Shown piece by piece: positions 11,805 through 23,634 of a stretch of 64,000 nucleotides of DNA. The notes beneath the pieces were generated by a model, which saw nothing but the letters and a program-made list of their open reading frames with translations, had not been told where the DNA came from and searched no databases. The stretch is from Apis mellifera (lineage: Eukaryota > Arthropoda > Insecta > Hymenoptera > Apidae): the NCBI RefSeq assembly GCF_003254395.2, contig NC_037638.1, positions 17,283,086 through 17,347,085 of the forward strand. Direction: 5' to 3'. Position numbers and translations under genes: made by a program. Numbering within the stretch: position 1 is the first letter of the stretch; each line of letters starts with the position of its first letter.

Positions 11805-14800
11805 TGACGAAATTTCTGAGTACTGAATAAGTGAATAATTCTTGATACGATTTATAATAAAATTTAATTATATTTGTTAATCATCATTTGTTAATCGAGG
11901 ATTTTATTTAAAAACTCTAAATAAATTTCGAATATTTGTCAATTTTATAAATTATTCGATAAATATTAATTAATGCGTTTGATGTAACTTGTATTCCATT
12001 GCTTTGATTAGTTGTAACATTAACAGTTATTCCATTTGTAATTAGAACAATTATTGAAATTATTATAGATTGAAAGAATTTCCAATTTAATTGTTTCAAT
12101 TGAAAAAATTGCTTTTATAGCTGGAATCAATTTGAACAGCAGTTTATAATTGGAAAATATTCGCTTCAATGATGAAAAAATTTTCAATTTTTCAGAGATT
12201 AATTTATCGAGGAGATACACGAGTTTCTGTGGAATGTAAAAATAGTAATGGTAAAATTTTAATCGCGAATATTTATCGTTATCGTTATAATTTACAAACG
12301 AAACGCGTTATGGATAATATTTAAATTAAATAGATTATCATTTATTGCTAAAAACAATTCGTTAATATGTCTTTTAAATATTTTATTTATATTTTTATTA
12401 TACTGCGTAATGAAACAGTGATGAAAAGTTACGTAAATTTGAAATTTCTAATTTCTTAAAAAAATATTCTCTGTCTATTATTCTTTTATCATTTTTCACA
12501 TTATTTTTTTTTCGATTTTTAAATTATCGAGATATATAAATTTTATGTAATTATATGTATATTTCAATTAATGTTAAACAATCCGATTATTTGCAGTTTC
12601 ATTTAATTTAATCGTGAAATTACGAGAGGAGAAAGGAGAACAATCCAATACGGTGAGAATTATTTTACAGAAAATTTTTATATCTCTCGTTGCACTGTTT
12701 GATTACGTTCACCAGAGAAGTGTTTATGAAAACCTGTTGTTTGTAATCGAGTTATACAACATTGTGTTTTTTCAGTTGCTGGTCTGATGAATATTCTATA
12801 AAAGAATAAACAGATATCCATTTACGTATTCCCACATCTGGTGTATATGTTTACCCTCTTTTCAAACGAAAATCTTGCAATCAATATTTTATCAATATTT
12901 ATATATTCTGAAAAGAAAATAATATTTTTCATCGAAATGAAAAAAAAATCCAAAATGATAAATTAATAATCATTGTACATATTCATATATTGTAATATAT
13001 TTAATGTTCTACTATTTATAATTTTAATATCTAAAAAATTAGTTTTCTTATTAAATTAATAATCAATTGATCATAAATTAATCTTAATGTTGAATTAATA
13101 ATATTCTCAAATGAATTTTATCATTATTTTTGGTGAAAATTTTTATGAGATTTAATTTTGTCAAAAATTACTCTTACATTTTTACATAATATATCCCAAA
13201 ATATATTACAATAAGTTATTGCTAAAATATACATCATGTAATTCCATTAAGTATCCATTATCTAAATTATGGATAATTTCATAATAAATAGGAAATAGAA
13301 AGATTAAATTCCATTTACAAATTTACCAAAATTACCAAAAAAATGTTCCATATAAAAGTATCTTCTTGGTATCTTCTTCACTATCACTGTTTAAAAATAA
13401 ATATTTTGATTATATTAATTTTACATAATATGATAAAAATATAGAAAAAATTAGATTTGTAAATAATCATTCTATTGATGCATAATCATCTTTGAGGAAT
13501 ATAAAAAAATTCCAATTAAAAATTAATAATCAATCATAAAGAAACTAGAATATCACACATATGTAAATGATGTGTCAATAATTTCTGAAATATTTTAGGT
13601 TTCTATTAAATCTAATAGATAATTCTAAAATTAAATTTCGAAGAAGATTGTTTTATATTAAAATTATTCCTCCAAGTATTGCAATTCCAAATAAAATCTC
13701 TGTATAAAAAAATAATTTGATTTCTTCGAAAAGTATCTTACCTTTTATTTCAGAGAAATTCAAGCAGGATCTTCAAATGTAGTAGATAAAACTAACCCTT
13801 CAATCGTAGAAAGAGGGTGAATGAGGTAGCTGCAACGGATCATCGAGTTCTGAAAACTTGGCATCGTTTTCAGTTGTTCCAACAAAAGATGGTTGTATCT
13901 CGTAAGGAGTTCGAAATATATGTCTTCCAATTTCTCTTACAATAAGGTGTGATCGAATTTCGTTGCGAAATATAAACAGAAGATAATATTTTCTTAATTC
14001 GATTACATAATTCAATTATTATCAACTGCAACTGCATACATCTGTTGAATATAATCACATGTATTATACATTGGAGTAAAAGATAAATTTAATGAATTAA
14101 TAAAAAGATAAACAGAAAAATTATTTTGAATTAAAAATTGAAAATCTTGAATACGTAATGAAAAGCATAATGTATCTATTGTTCAGTGAAAAATTGTCAA
14201 TAATGAAAATTTTTTAATTAAACTCTTGAAAAATTTATCGATATCTTTAGAATTGATTGAATTTTACAAATGTTTTAAAAAGATCTTTATAAACGTGAAT
14301 ATTTTTGAATTTTAAATTTGGCTTATTCAATTTTGTGTATATTTTTAATACTAATTGTAGTGTATAAGTTTAATTTATCAAAATTTGTTGCAAATGAAAA
14401 TGTTTGCTCTTTATTTCAAAATATATATAAATATAATAAATAAATGGAAATGATTGAAATTAATTCAACGATGCCATTGCAGATTATTCGCTAACATTAC
14501 GTACTATTCGTTCATTATAAGTTTACGTAAAATTCAACAATTATACTCTTCGATAAAGAAGTAAAATTCAAAATTTAAAATCGACACGTTTCACGAGAAA
14601 AGTCGATTATTAATTAACATTATCGTTAAAAATCCAATGACGAAAGAGTCACTTCAGATTCAATCGTTTACAATTCAGCCTGAAACTAAATTAATTTTTC
14701 ATTTTAATGTACAGTTTTCCATATCTTGTAATTTTCTACAGAATAATACAGTTATTCTCACGTTTAAAATAAATTTCGTTTATCACTATATTAAATTGAA

Positions 14801-15116
14801 TAAGTTTTTTCTTTTGAAACATGTTTAATATTTAATGTCTAATATTTATTTAACATAAACATTCATACTATACATGCTATACTGCTGTTTACCATAAAAT
14901 CCATCAAATTTCTTTTAATCTTAACTTTTCTTAATTCAGAATTTATGTTAAAGAAAAGTCTACGATTTGATAGTTTTAAGATCTGCAATTCAATTGTTTA
15001 AAATTAGCAAAAACAAATGAAAACGATTATTTCAAGATTTATATCAACTTACTACGGGATTTCCTCGCATCTTTTACGAGAAGGAACTACTCAATCCCAC
15101 AGTATACGATTAAACA

Positions 15117-15153
15117 ACACCGCGGCGTTTGTAGACATTTACACCGCGGCGTT
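15117..15153. repeat. 13-bp exact GC-rich direct repeat, 24-bp period
   Basis: ACACCGCGGCGTT occurs at 15117-15129 and again at 15141-15153. Its CCGCGG core is unusual in such AT-rich DNA. It could be a paired protein-binding site or a remnant tandem duplication. Confidence 0.6.
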
Positions 15154-16491
15154 CAGTATCCCCTCCGATCGAAGGGATGCTTTGCTAATCCGGTGGTAAG
15201 CTTTCGTTTCGAGTACCCTTTAAAGCTCGGATTAACCAGTGAGCAAATTAACTCGGGGTTAACTTTGGCATCGTTTGATTGATGGCACGCAAATCGGCAA
15301 GGAAACTTCGTTGTATCGCGAATCGAAAATCGTTGAAATTGAGGTGAAATCTCGTTTTTTTAATTCGTTTAAAGATCAAACAGTAAAATGACACGCAGAA
15401 TATCTGTGAAAAAAATATAAATATTATTAAATTAATAATTTTTTAATAATATTTTCAAATTATTAATATATATAGATAATTTTTCTGTCGTTTAAATTAC
15501 TTTTTATTCTTTTTATTTACCATGTTGGACAAGCTGTCATTCCGTTAATTAACGTCAAGTGTTTTTCATAGAGAAGTGACGTTAAAATTCACTGAAGAAC
15601 GAAGAATATTTTGACGCGACATTTTAATTAAATTCGTATAATTATGTTGATAAGGTGATTGATAACAGTGCTATTGTTTCCTGTAATAAAGTAATAGATT
15701 TTGTTTGTTATTATTTCATTTCTGTGATGGTGGTATATTAAGTTGTTATAATAAATGAATAAAAGCATTTAAAAATTTAGTGACTAAATATAACATTAAA
15801 TAATTTTTCCATTATTAAATAAATGACATTATTAAATAACATATGTACATAAAATTAATAGAATTTCGAAAAGTTTAAATTAAACAAAATCTGTTATTAA
15901 TATTTAAAAATTAACAAAAGTTTTCTAATAAAAATCAATTAAATTTTTTTTTCGCATTGCACAATAGATGTTCGTTGCACAATGATCAATTCATTTAACA
16001 ACGAAAAGATTAAATTCCATTCATCGAAAATATATTTATTCATTTGATAAGAAAACTATTCATACTCACTTGTAAAAATGAAATATTCAATTTTCAAATC
16101 GACACATAAATATCCAGAAATCAAATCATTAAAATTTTCATTTCAATTCACTTTATCCTCGATCATCGTCACGATGATGCAATAGATGCTATCTTAGACG
16201 ATGCAGAACAAAATGGCCTCGTTGGTTCCAAGAGGATCTAAACTCCCGACTGAATAAACAACATTGAAATTCAACGTCTCTTTCTTTCCCCCTCCCCTAT
16301 TTCCTACGCTTTTGCGCTTCTGCATCTCTTTTCTTCGAAGCTCTGGAATAGAAATTCGGTGCTGTCTCGCAGCTTGACCCGCGAAAACGGCAGGATGCAC
16401 TTGAAATAAGAGGTTAGAGGGAGGATGAAATCGTGGCGCAGCCGGAAAATACGCTCGCGATAAATGTGCCGCCCTATGTATTTACATCTTG

Positions 16492-16568
16492 CCTGGCAGG
16501 TTTATGGTTGAACGGAAACAGAAATATACACGGCACACCCTGGCAGGGATGGTTGAACATTCTGCCTC
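16492..16568. repeat. Two-part direct repeat
   Basis: CCTGGCAGG plus ATGGTTGAAC appears at 16492-16513, with TTT between the parts. It appears again at 16549-16568 with a single G between them. About 19 matched bases at a 55-57 bp offset suggest an old local duplication. Confidence 0.55.
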
Positions 16569-19500
16569 GTTCGCCTGGTTCTCTGGTTGCGTTTTTAGTT
16601 TAGGTTTTTTTTATTATACCGTGATTGATGGTTTGATTTTCCGAATTTCTAGATTTTTCTCTCTCGTCAAACGAGAAATTGTGGCGAGAATGATACACGA
16701 GAAAGGGATTCGGGAAGAACCGTTGATGTTGTGTGCTAAGTTTGTTGTTACAAGTTGTTTATTGGATCCCAATTTCTGGTAAAAGTTCTTGAAGCAATTG
16801 ATTTTCGTGTCTCAAATAACTATTATTATTATTTTGAAGCTTTAGAAAATGGATTAGTTTGGATCCTTTGCGAATAGAATATTTTCTAGCGATTTATAAA
16901 AAGAAAATAAAATGTAAATAACTCACAAATGTCACAGATTCCATTGGATGTTACGTTAATTTTCACAAAAGCCGGAAGACCACGCATCTGCCTCGAAAAG
17001 TCAAACTACGCCGTGGACACGTGGAACCTTTTCGGTTGTCGTCTTAACGTCGAATACGTGATTCGAATAGCGAATACCATTCAACATCGACGAACTCAAA
17101 TACGTGACGTAGGTTGCGTTGCATCGGGTGCATTTTGAGGATGCAGTGTACTACAATGGCCACACTATGTAAAATATTTTTGCCCACTATCGTTGCTCCA
17201 AGTATATTCCAAAATTCAGAATCACAGAAGGAATCAGAGTGCGATCGATATGTGTACGATCTCATGCGCGTTCCATCGTGGACTAGAGAATAGAAGTATA
17301 AATTCAATATATAGAAATGGTTAGAAATGTGTATAGAGATTACAGTGTGGACAAGATTATATATTTCGGTATACAGAATATAATTCTAGGAAATTGTGAA
17401 AGCGATTTATTCTAAGAAATTGAGAAACGATGATAAATGGAATGTTTATTGTATTTATTACGATAGCTATATGAAACATGTACTTCATTTATGGAATAAA
17501 TGATAGAAGATAATAATTTAAAATATTGGAATATTCCAATTATTTTGTTATTTTTATTCTGAAAATAAAATATAAAGTTTTATGTTCGGATAAAAATATA
17601 TTATTTTCGGATTATTTTTGTTTTTATTGAAGTTTAATACTTTCAAATAACAATGAGATAATTCATATTTCTGACGAATTGTAATATATCTAAATTATTA
17701 TAAGAAAGATTGTCTCAATTTCAATAAAAAGTTATTTTGATTTAAAAAATTTGCGATTAAACATGCTTGCAAATAGAGAAATAGGATCGTTCTTTATTAA
17801 AAGTTTTTCCGTTTGAATATCTTCGATTTTATTCCTCTTTGAGAGGTATTTCACCGTAATTTTATAGATCTTTTTTTATCGAGAAATCGAAAAAAGAAAT
17901 TGAACACTAAGAGAAGAGAAACGTAGTGGACAGTTTTCACATCGGGATCAAGTGGAATCATTAATTTCCAAGCATCGAGCGAAATAAAAGTCTGGAGTTA
18001 AAAGCATTACGAGATGCTTTGGGGAAAAATTTACAAAGGCACATTTTGTACTGTAGAAATTTATTTCAGGAATGGTTACATGCTATCGACAGTATAAAGT
18101 AATGATCACTTCAAAGAGAGCTTAATCCTCTTGATTCTTTTTCACTAGTCTATTCGACTGTTCATCGATATTTCTACTTTTCCACTGATTTTAATATATC
18201 TAATATCTATTGTATCTCTGTTATTTATTTTCTATTTGTAATTTCTTTTTCAATATACGATAACTCAATTTTTAAATATCTTTAAATGATTATTATTTCG
18301 ATTAACTTTATACATTTTATAACTTTTTATGATTATTAGCATAATATAAAAAAGAAAAAATTTCAAGCTTGGAAAGAAAGAAGCAAAAAAAAAGATAATT
18401 TCAGAATTTTTTGTGTTGGAATAAAACGAGACAAAGAATAGCGAGATTAAAATCTTTAAAAAGTGTGGGCATTGTTCGTTGTTGCTTGTTTTCCCGCTTT
18501 TATTAATCGTAATGTCGAAATAGGAAAAAAAAAAAGAAGAAATAGTTTGGTATAAGTGGTTGTTTGAAAAGAGCACGAGAAAGGGAATGAATTTCTTTGT
18601 GCGGTTATTTAAAATTCTCGAAAATATGAAAATTGCACGTTCTCTCATAGAGTATTCTCTAAGACTATCGTAAAAAGGGAAACGAATATGCGATATTAAA
18701 GAAGTATGTAGCCACTTGAGGCGGAAATCGTGCATAAAATAAAATTGCGCAAACAGCTAAAAATATATTTTTATACGATAAAAAGCTCTATCTCTACCTT
18801 TAAAAAAAAGAGATTCCTACAAATGAATTGAAATTAAATTTATTACACATTTAAAATTTTCAAACACAATACTAATTATATAAAATATAAGAAAGATAAA
18901 AATTGCAAATAAAGAATCTCAAAATCCAATAGATTTTTTCTTTATAGCGGCAACTGTGATTTATAATTTTTTCTATTTAATATAACTAAGAAACCATTAA
19001 AGAATATCAAATCCTTTTCGAAACTGATTCCAAGAAAAATATAAATACTACAAATCAAAATAAAATAAACAGATAAATAAAATGACAAATCGAAATTCCC
19101 TTGGAAGAAAAATTCCTCGTCGATCGTTTCTAACGTTGTCTAAGATAAATCCTCGGGATCGCTGAAGATGGATCACGATCTCATAGGGCAGAAAAGCGAT
19201 TCCACGGGCGGGCCACGTTCGTCTGCGGCTTTCGCCCTACGAATGCGGTATCTTTCACGTGTCCGATCTTTCCTCCATCCCCTTGGCACACTTGTAAAGA
19301 GCGTGTGGAGTTAATGAGACGGAAGAACGAGCGGCGCGATATTGCAAGTTTGAGAAATGGCCTCATAAAGGCGTTACACCGCCGTTGAAACTCGAGGCGA
19401 GGCATGGCCAAGGATTGAAACGTTCACGGGACAAAAAATCGCTGTCATGAGCTCCCAGAGACGTACGATCGCGCTTCGCGTAATTACACGTTGGTAATCT

Positions 19501-19620
19501 CGCCGAGGTTTACAACGTGTATTAAAAAACTAAACGGGCGATGGTCGGGGATCTGGTAGCATTGGAAGTCGTTGATCCTTGCTTTTAGCTTTTGGTGGGG
19601 CGAAACGAAGTGATTTGTGA

Positions 19621-19925
19621 TTTTTGTAATATATGTTCAAGTTGTGGTTTTTGTAATATATGTCTAGGGAATTATTCAGGATATATGAGTATTGTATTTT
19701 GGACGAAGAAATTGCGAATATTTAAAAGTAGTAATTGAGAAATATTTGTTTCAATGGTGGAAAGTAGATTAACATATAAGCGTGAGATTTTTTTGTAATT
19801 CATGTCTAGAGTATATGGGCGTTATACATGTATCATTTCTGGATGAAGAAATTATGAGCAGAAAACTTTTATATAACTTGAGAAATATCAATCTTATTTT
19901 GTGATGGAAAGTTTTAGAAATTGGA
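19621..19925. repeat. Diverged tandem duplication, about 142-bp unit
   Basis: The unit beginning TTTTTGTAATATATGTCTAG at 19648 recurs from 19790 as TTTTTGTAATTCATGTCTAG. Matching blocks follow in the same order in both units: GGACGAAGAAATT / GGATGAAGAAATTA, TTGAGAAATAT and GGTGGAAAGT / TGATGGAAAGT. A 27-bp partial unit precedes the first copy at 19621-19647. The copies are well diverged, so the duplication is old. Confidence 0.6.
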
Positions 19926-21116
19926 AACTTAATCTTAGTAAAATTCTTAAACGTAGAAATTCAAACTAAAAAATTTGCATTGAATATCCAAAACTTTTAA
20001 ATCTTTCTTTAATCCTCGAATTCATAAATTTTAATCCAGAAACTTGAACTTCTGACATTAAACGATTCAATTTCAAATATCAAAATCAAAGGTATAACCA
20101 CGAACTTTTCGACATTCGACAAAATGAAATCCTAATTGCACCAACCTGGATTATTTTCATCCCCTGGAAACTATTCTCCCGATAATCTTTCCAAAACCCC
20201 ATTCGAAATTTGTTAACGACACGTTGTCTGCGCAAGGATCGCAAGTCGACAAAAGCCATCTCGTAATTTATTCCGACGTCGGCGCAATTAGACGTTCGAC
20301 AGCAACGAAATTTACTTTTCTCCCGCATAAACGAAATTACCGTTTCGAGAGGCGTCGTGGAACGAGCGATATCCACGTTTCACCGCAACTTCGCCAACCT
20401 TTCGCGAAGCAACGGCAACAAGAGGGAGAGAGGGGCGGTAGAAGGATGGCGGATGATGTTCCTCGAAGAGCACTCGTCTGGATCCTATCGTGAATTATCG
20501 GGTTCGCTGGTTCGACCTCGATCTTCATCGGATCTCATCCTCTATAGCCGAAAACCCAGCAAATTTCGCACGTCTGCTCGCCCCTTTCATGTGGTCCACG
20601 CGAGAATTCCGCAAGCAATCAGAAAATTTCCTCGCATCTCCCCTGTTCCCTGCGCTCAATTAAGAGAGGGTCTATTATAAGTTGTGTAAAAGTTGTGAGC
20701 GTGGCTTTCGAGGTATTTGAATAGTCCTTTTAAATGGTTGGTTTCATGTTTCACGTATATTAATACATATATTTACGTGTTTATTTAAAAATACGGAACG
20801 GAGAAATGATACAATTTATAAATAGAATGGAATAACGATTCGTTTCTTATATATAAATATGATTGATTTTAATATTTTGAATATTGAAAAATGAAGATTG
20901 ATTGAATTTAATTTTTTTGTGAAAATATTTTGTCAAGGATATAAGCAGATATAAAAAATGATGATGTACAGTATTGATAAAATCGATAAAGAATTTTTGT
21001 CTTATTTTTTAATATTATTATGACGATGAAACGTATTATTAACAAAAGTTTTTCTATTTTTTTTTTTTCATGCATTTCCCTTGGACCTTGGAATTCCATT
21101 GGTTATTCCTGACAAT

Positions 21117-21345
21117 CTTGGTGATGATGGTGGTGATCGCAATAATGACACCTTTAACAATCCGCATGGTAACAACGGCACGCTGATTAACTCTGGTGAT
21201 GGTGACCACGATAACACGGTGGCTCGTCGTACTGATGGTGACCACAATGCCTGGTACACCGTGGTGACGGTGACAACAATGACACGTTAATAAATCATGG
21301 TGATGGTGACCGCATTGGCATGCTAACAAACCACGTTCACTGTGG
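21117..21345. repeat. Degenerate minisatellite, units of about 27-40 bp
   Basis: The core GGTGATGGTGACCACRAT, followed by an ACACG-type tail, recurs with variation at about 21120, 21194, 21233, 21261 and 21298. Unit spacing is irregular. Open frames on both strands here are repeat-derived (Asp/Asn/Gly-rich on +, His-rich on -). I see no start, splice or homology evidence that the array is coding. Confidence 0.6.
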
Positions 21346-22036
21346 CCACACTAACGTTTTGTTGGACATCTTGTTGGACCAACGACTTAATCGCTCCTCG
21401 TAATGTATCCCTTGAAAATCCCTTTTTAAATATACCACGTTTCATATCGTTTCGCCTAATTTCTTTAATTCTTTTTTGACTATTTATCAATCACCAATTT
21501 TTATCGTTGTGTTTATTTTTTAATATAATAAATAAATTTTTTTTTAAATTTTCCACGCGTCTCGCTATTCTTTATTAAATATCATCGAAACGCTTCCAAA
21601 TATATCCTTAAAATTTATCCTTACATAAATAACTTTAAAACAAATCGACACTTTCCCCATCACCTTTCATCGATGAAACATGGTAACATGCGCGGTTCCC
21701 TATGCAAACTTGCCATCGAATTCTGCAAACGTGTTGTTCCTCCCGACTCTCGTGTATCTCGCGTGTAAACGAAACGACACCGCTTTCGCGGATGTCATCG
21801 ATACATCGTCGCTCAACCGATCCTCGATTGATCCACTCGTTAATTACCGCGAATCCCCCGAAACTGATCACCGTTGCGGCGACACTGTTACGGGTCATCG
21901 ATCGATTCACGTTTCTCGCGCTTCCTTCCTTCCGGTTCTCCCTCTGAATTTCGCCTCTCTTCCGCACTATCTCTCGTTCTTGTATTTGTTCACTCGACAC
22001 TTTCATCCCTCTACTCTATTTTTCTTATTTCCTTTT

Positions 22037-22058
22037 TATTTATTTATCTATTTATTTT
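22037..22058. repeat. (TATT)n simple repeat
   Basis: An imperfect run of TTTA or TATT tetramers in a pyrimidine-rich stretch about 290 bases before the first recognised exon. Confidence 0.6.
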
Positions 22059-22342
22059 TATTGAAATATCGCGTAATGTGCTCTCTCTCTTTTATTTTTA
22101 ATCTTCTTTTTGCTTCATATATATTGCGGCGATTACTTTGATTACTCGATATCACTGCTATTATTATGTATTAATCAATTTAATTAAATGATAATTCAAT
22201 ATGAATTCAATATGTTCATCTTTGATCGAATTGTTTTTTTTTTAATATTTTGCTTTTCATATTCATCTCCTTGTCGATCATGTTTTTATAACGTTCTAAA
22301 TTTTTGCTTGAATCGGATAAATTGCGATTTTTAACGCAACAG

Positions 22343-22563
22343 CCTTGTTATTAGGCACTTTGAAGACCTACCAGCGAGCAGCCTGCGACGAAGAATCGAT
22401 GACGCTCAAGTGTCCACTAGGTACCACCATCTCCATCGTTCTGGCTCAATATGGAAGAGCGGGACCAAATGGTACCGACAGATGCAATACCTATTCAGAA
22501 CCATCGATGTATCTCGGGGACAGACAAACGAATCAGACTTGCATCTGGCCTCAGTCGCTACAG
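22343..22563 (+). CDS. eva-1: SUEL-type lectin (EVA-1-like) exon: N-terminal part of first lectin domain
   Basis: The exon encodes 73 full codons plus two leading bases (phase 1 in, phase 0 out). The translation begins LLLGTLKTYQRAACDEESM and holds the first four half-cystines of a SUEL/Gal_lectin domain (AACDEE, LKCPL, DRCNTY, QTCIWP), with the typical ISIVLAQYG strand. Two N-glycosylation sequons (NGT, NQT) fit an extracellular domain. The donor is CAG|GTATGT. The acceptor could be CAACAG|CC (used here) or TTATTAG|GC 12 bases later; both give the same frame. In C. elegans EVA-1 acts as a membrane co-receptor for SLT-1. The family name rests on two tandem SUEL domains across this and the next three exons. 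The transmembrane and cytoplasmic parts are not visible, so another multi-SUEL protein is possible. The signal-peptide exon was not found. Confidence 0.9.
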
Positions 22564-23568
22564 GTATGTGTCTAGAAAACAATTTCTCGATAATTAACAT
22601 ATTGTTTTTCATATTGATCTTGATGAGAATATTACTTTTCACAAGAAGGAAAGACAATCTTTCCTTTATAATCTGTTTTAACAGATTAACTTGGATATTG
22701 AAGGAAAAAAAGAAAATTATTCGTAGTAAATATTCATAAAATTGAAGTGATGCTAGATACTAATTCAGATAATAATAATTCTTGGCAGAAATTATTCAAT
22801 CACTTTAAAATCTATAGATTTTTATACCTTTCGCCTGAGAAAAAGAAATTTTAATATTTATTTCGCGATTAATTTTTCCAAAATCTTTTTTACACGTCAT
22901 ATAAAAAATTAATTCTTTTAATTTAAAATGTATTATTATATTATAGACGAAAATACACAAGAAAAACATTCACTATAAAAATGAACTTCCATATGAATCT
23001 GTCTATTATATTTTTTCCATATTCGTGAAACTTTGCAAAGTATTAAGAGTAGAGACATCGTAAAAAAAAGATTCGGTCTCTCGAAGTTGAAAGAGTTTCT
23101 TCGTGAAACTTTTTCCGCCATCTTATATTTATTAGATCCTTGCGAAATCCTGATTTCTAATTCAAGGTAGAAAGACGATTGCATTGACACTCAAGATCTT
23201 TTTCCAGAAGAAGAAGGGATCAAGGCGGAAATAATCGTAAATCGAATCCACTTTGACCGGTTAACCATTTCAACCCTCGTAACTTGTACTTAACTCTCGT
23301 AGCCTTGCATCCTTGCAAAGATTTCCAGCAAAAAGAAACCCTTTCAACTTTTGGATTTCGTTTCAGATTTTAGTGACTTTGAATATCTTTACTGTTAAGT
23401 TTCGGTTTTAGATCTTATTTCTTCTCCCCTTTTGTTGATCACTTTCTTCGATATCGATCGAGGATTTCTTAGATTGATTTCGTGACGAATTATACTTAGT
23501 TTAAGCGTTTTTCTTAGGTCTTGGTGGTTTTTTAGCGCGATATAACGGACAGGCGAAGAAGTGAATTT

Positions 23569-23634
23569 GAAATCGAGGAGAGGATAAAGAAATCGAGGAC
23601 AGGAAACAAAGAAATTGAAAAGAGGAGACAAAAA
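23569..23634. repeat. Degenerate minisatellite, three units of 20-24 bp
   Basis: Three consecutive purine-rich units begin GAAATCGAGGAGAGG, GAAATCGAGGACAGG and GAAATTGAAAAGAGG, each followed by an A-rich tail. Confidence 0.65.

Larger units (their letters stand above)
1..22342. other. Upstream non-coding region (5' flank or first intron of the SUEL-lectin gene)
   Basis: No exon can be supported here. The sequence is AT-rich with scattered GC-richer, CpG-containing patches near 1.05-1.6, 2.6-3.0, 6.5-6.8, 7.55-7.95, 16.2-17.3, 19.1-19.6 and 20.2-20.7 kb. These patches could be conserved non-coding elements or regulatory DNA, but the sequence alone does not show it. The exon at 22343 enters in phase 1 and lacks a signal peptide, so at least one coding exon must lie further 5', either unseen in this stretch or before the window. 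Open frames here match no protein family I recognise. Confidence 0.6.

Noticed and set aside
18265..18735. 156-codon open frame on -, the longest in the window
   Set aside because: Phe/Ile/Lys/Asn-rich translation of AT-rich sequence with no family features; frames of this length occur by chance in such DNA.
21054..21329. His-rich open frame on - (metal-binding-like)
   Set aside because: Histidines come from the ATGGTG-type minisatellite units; all frames through the array are open for the same reason.
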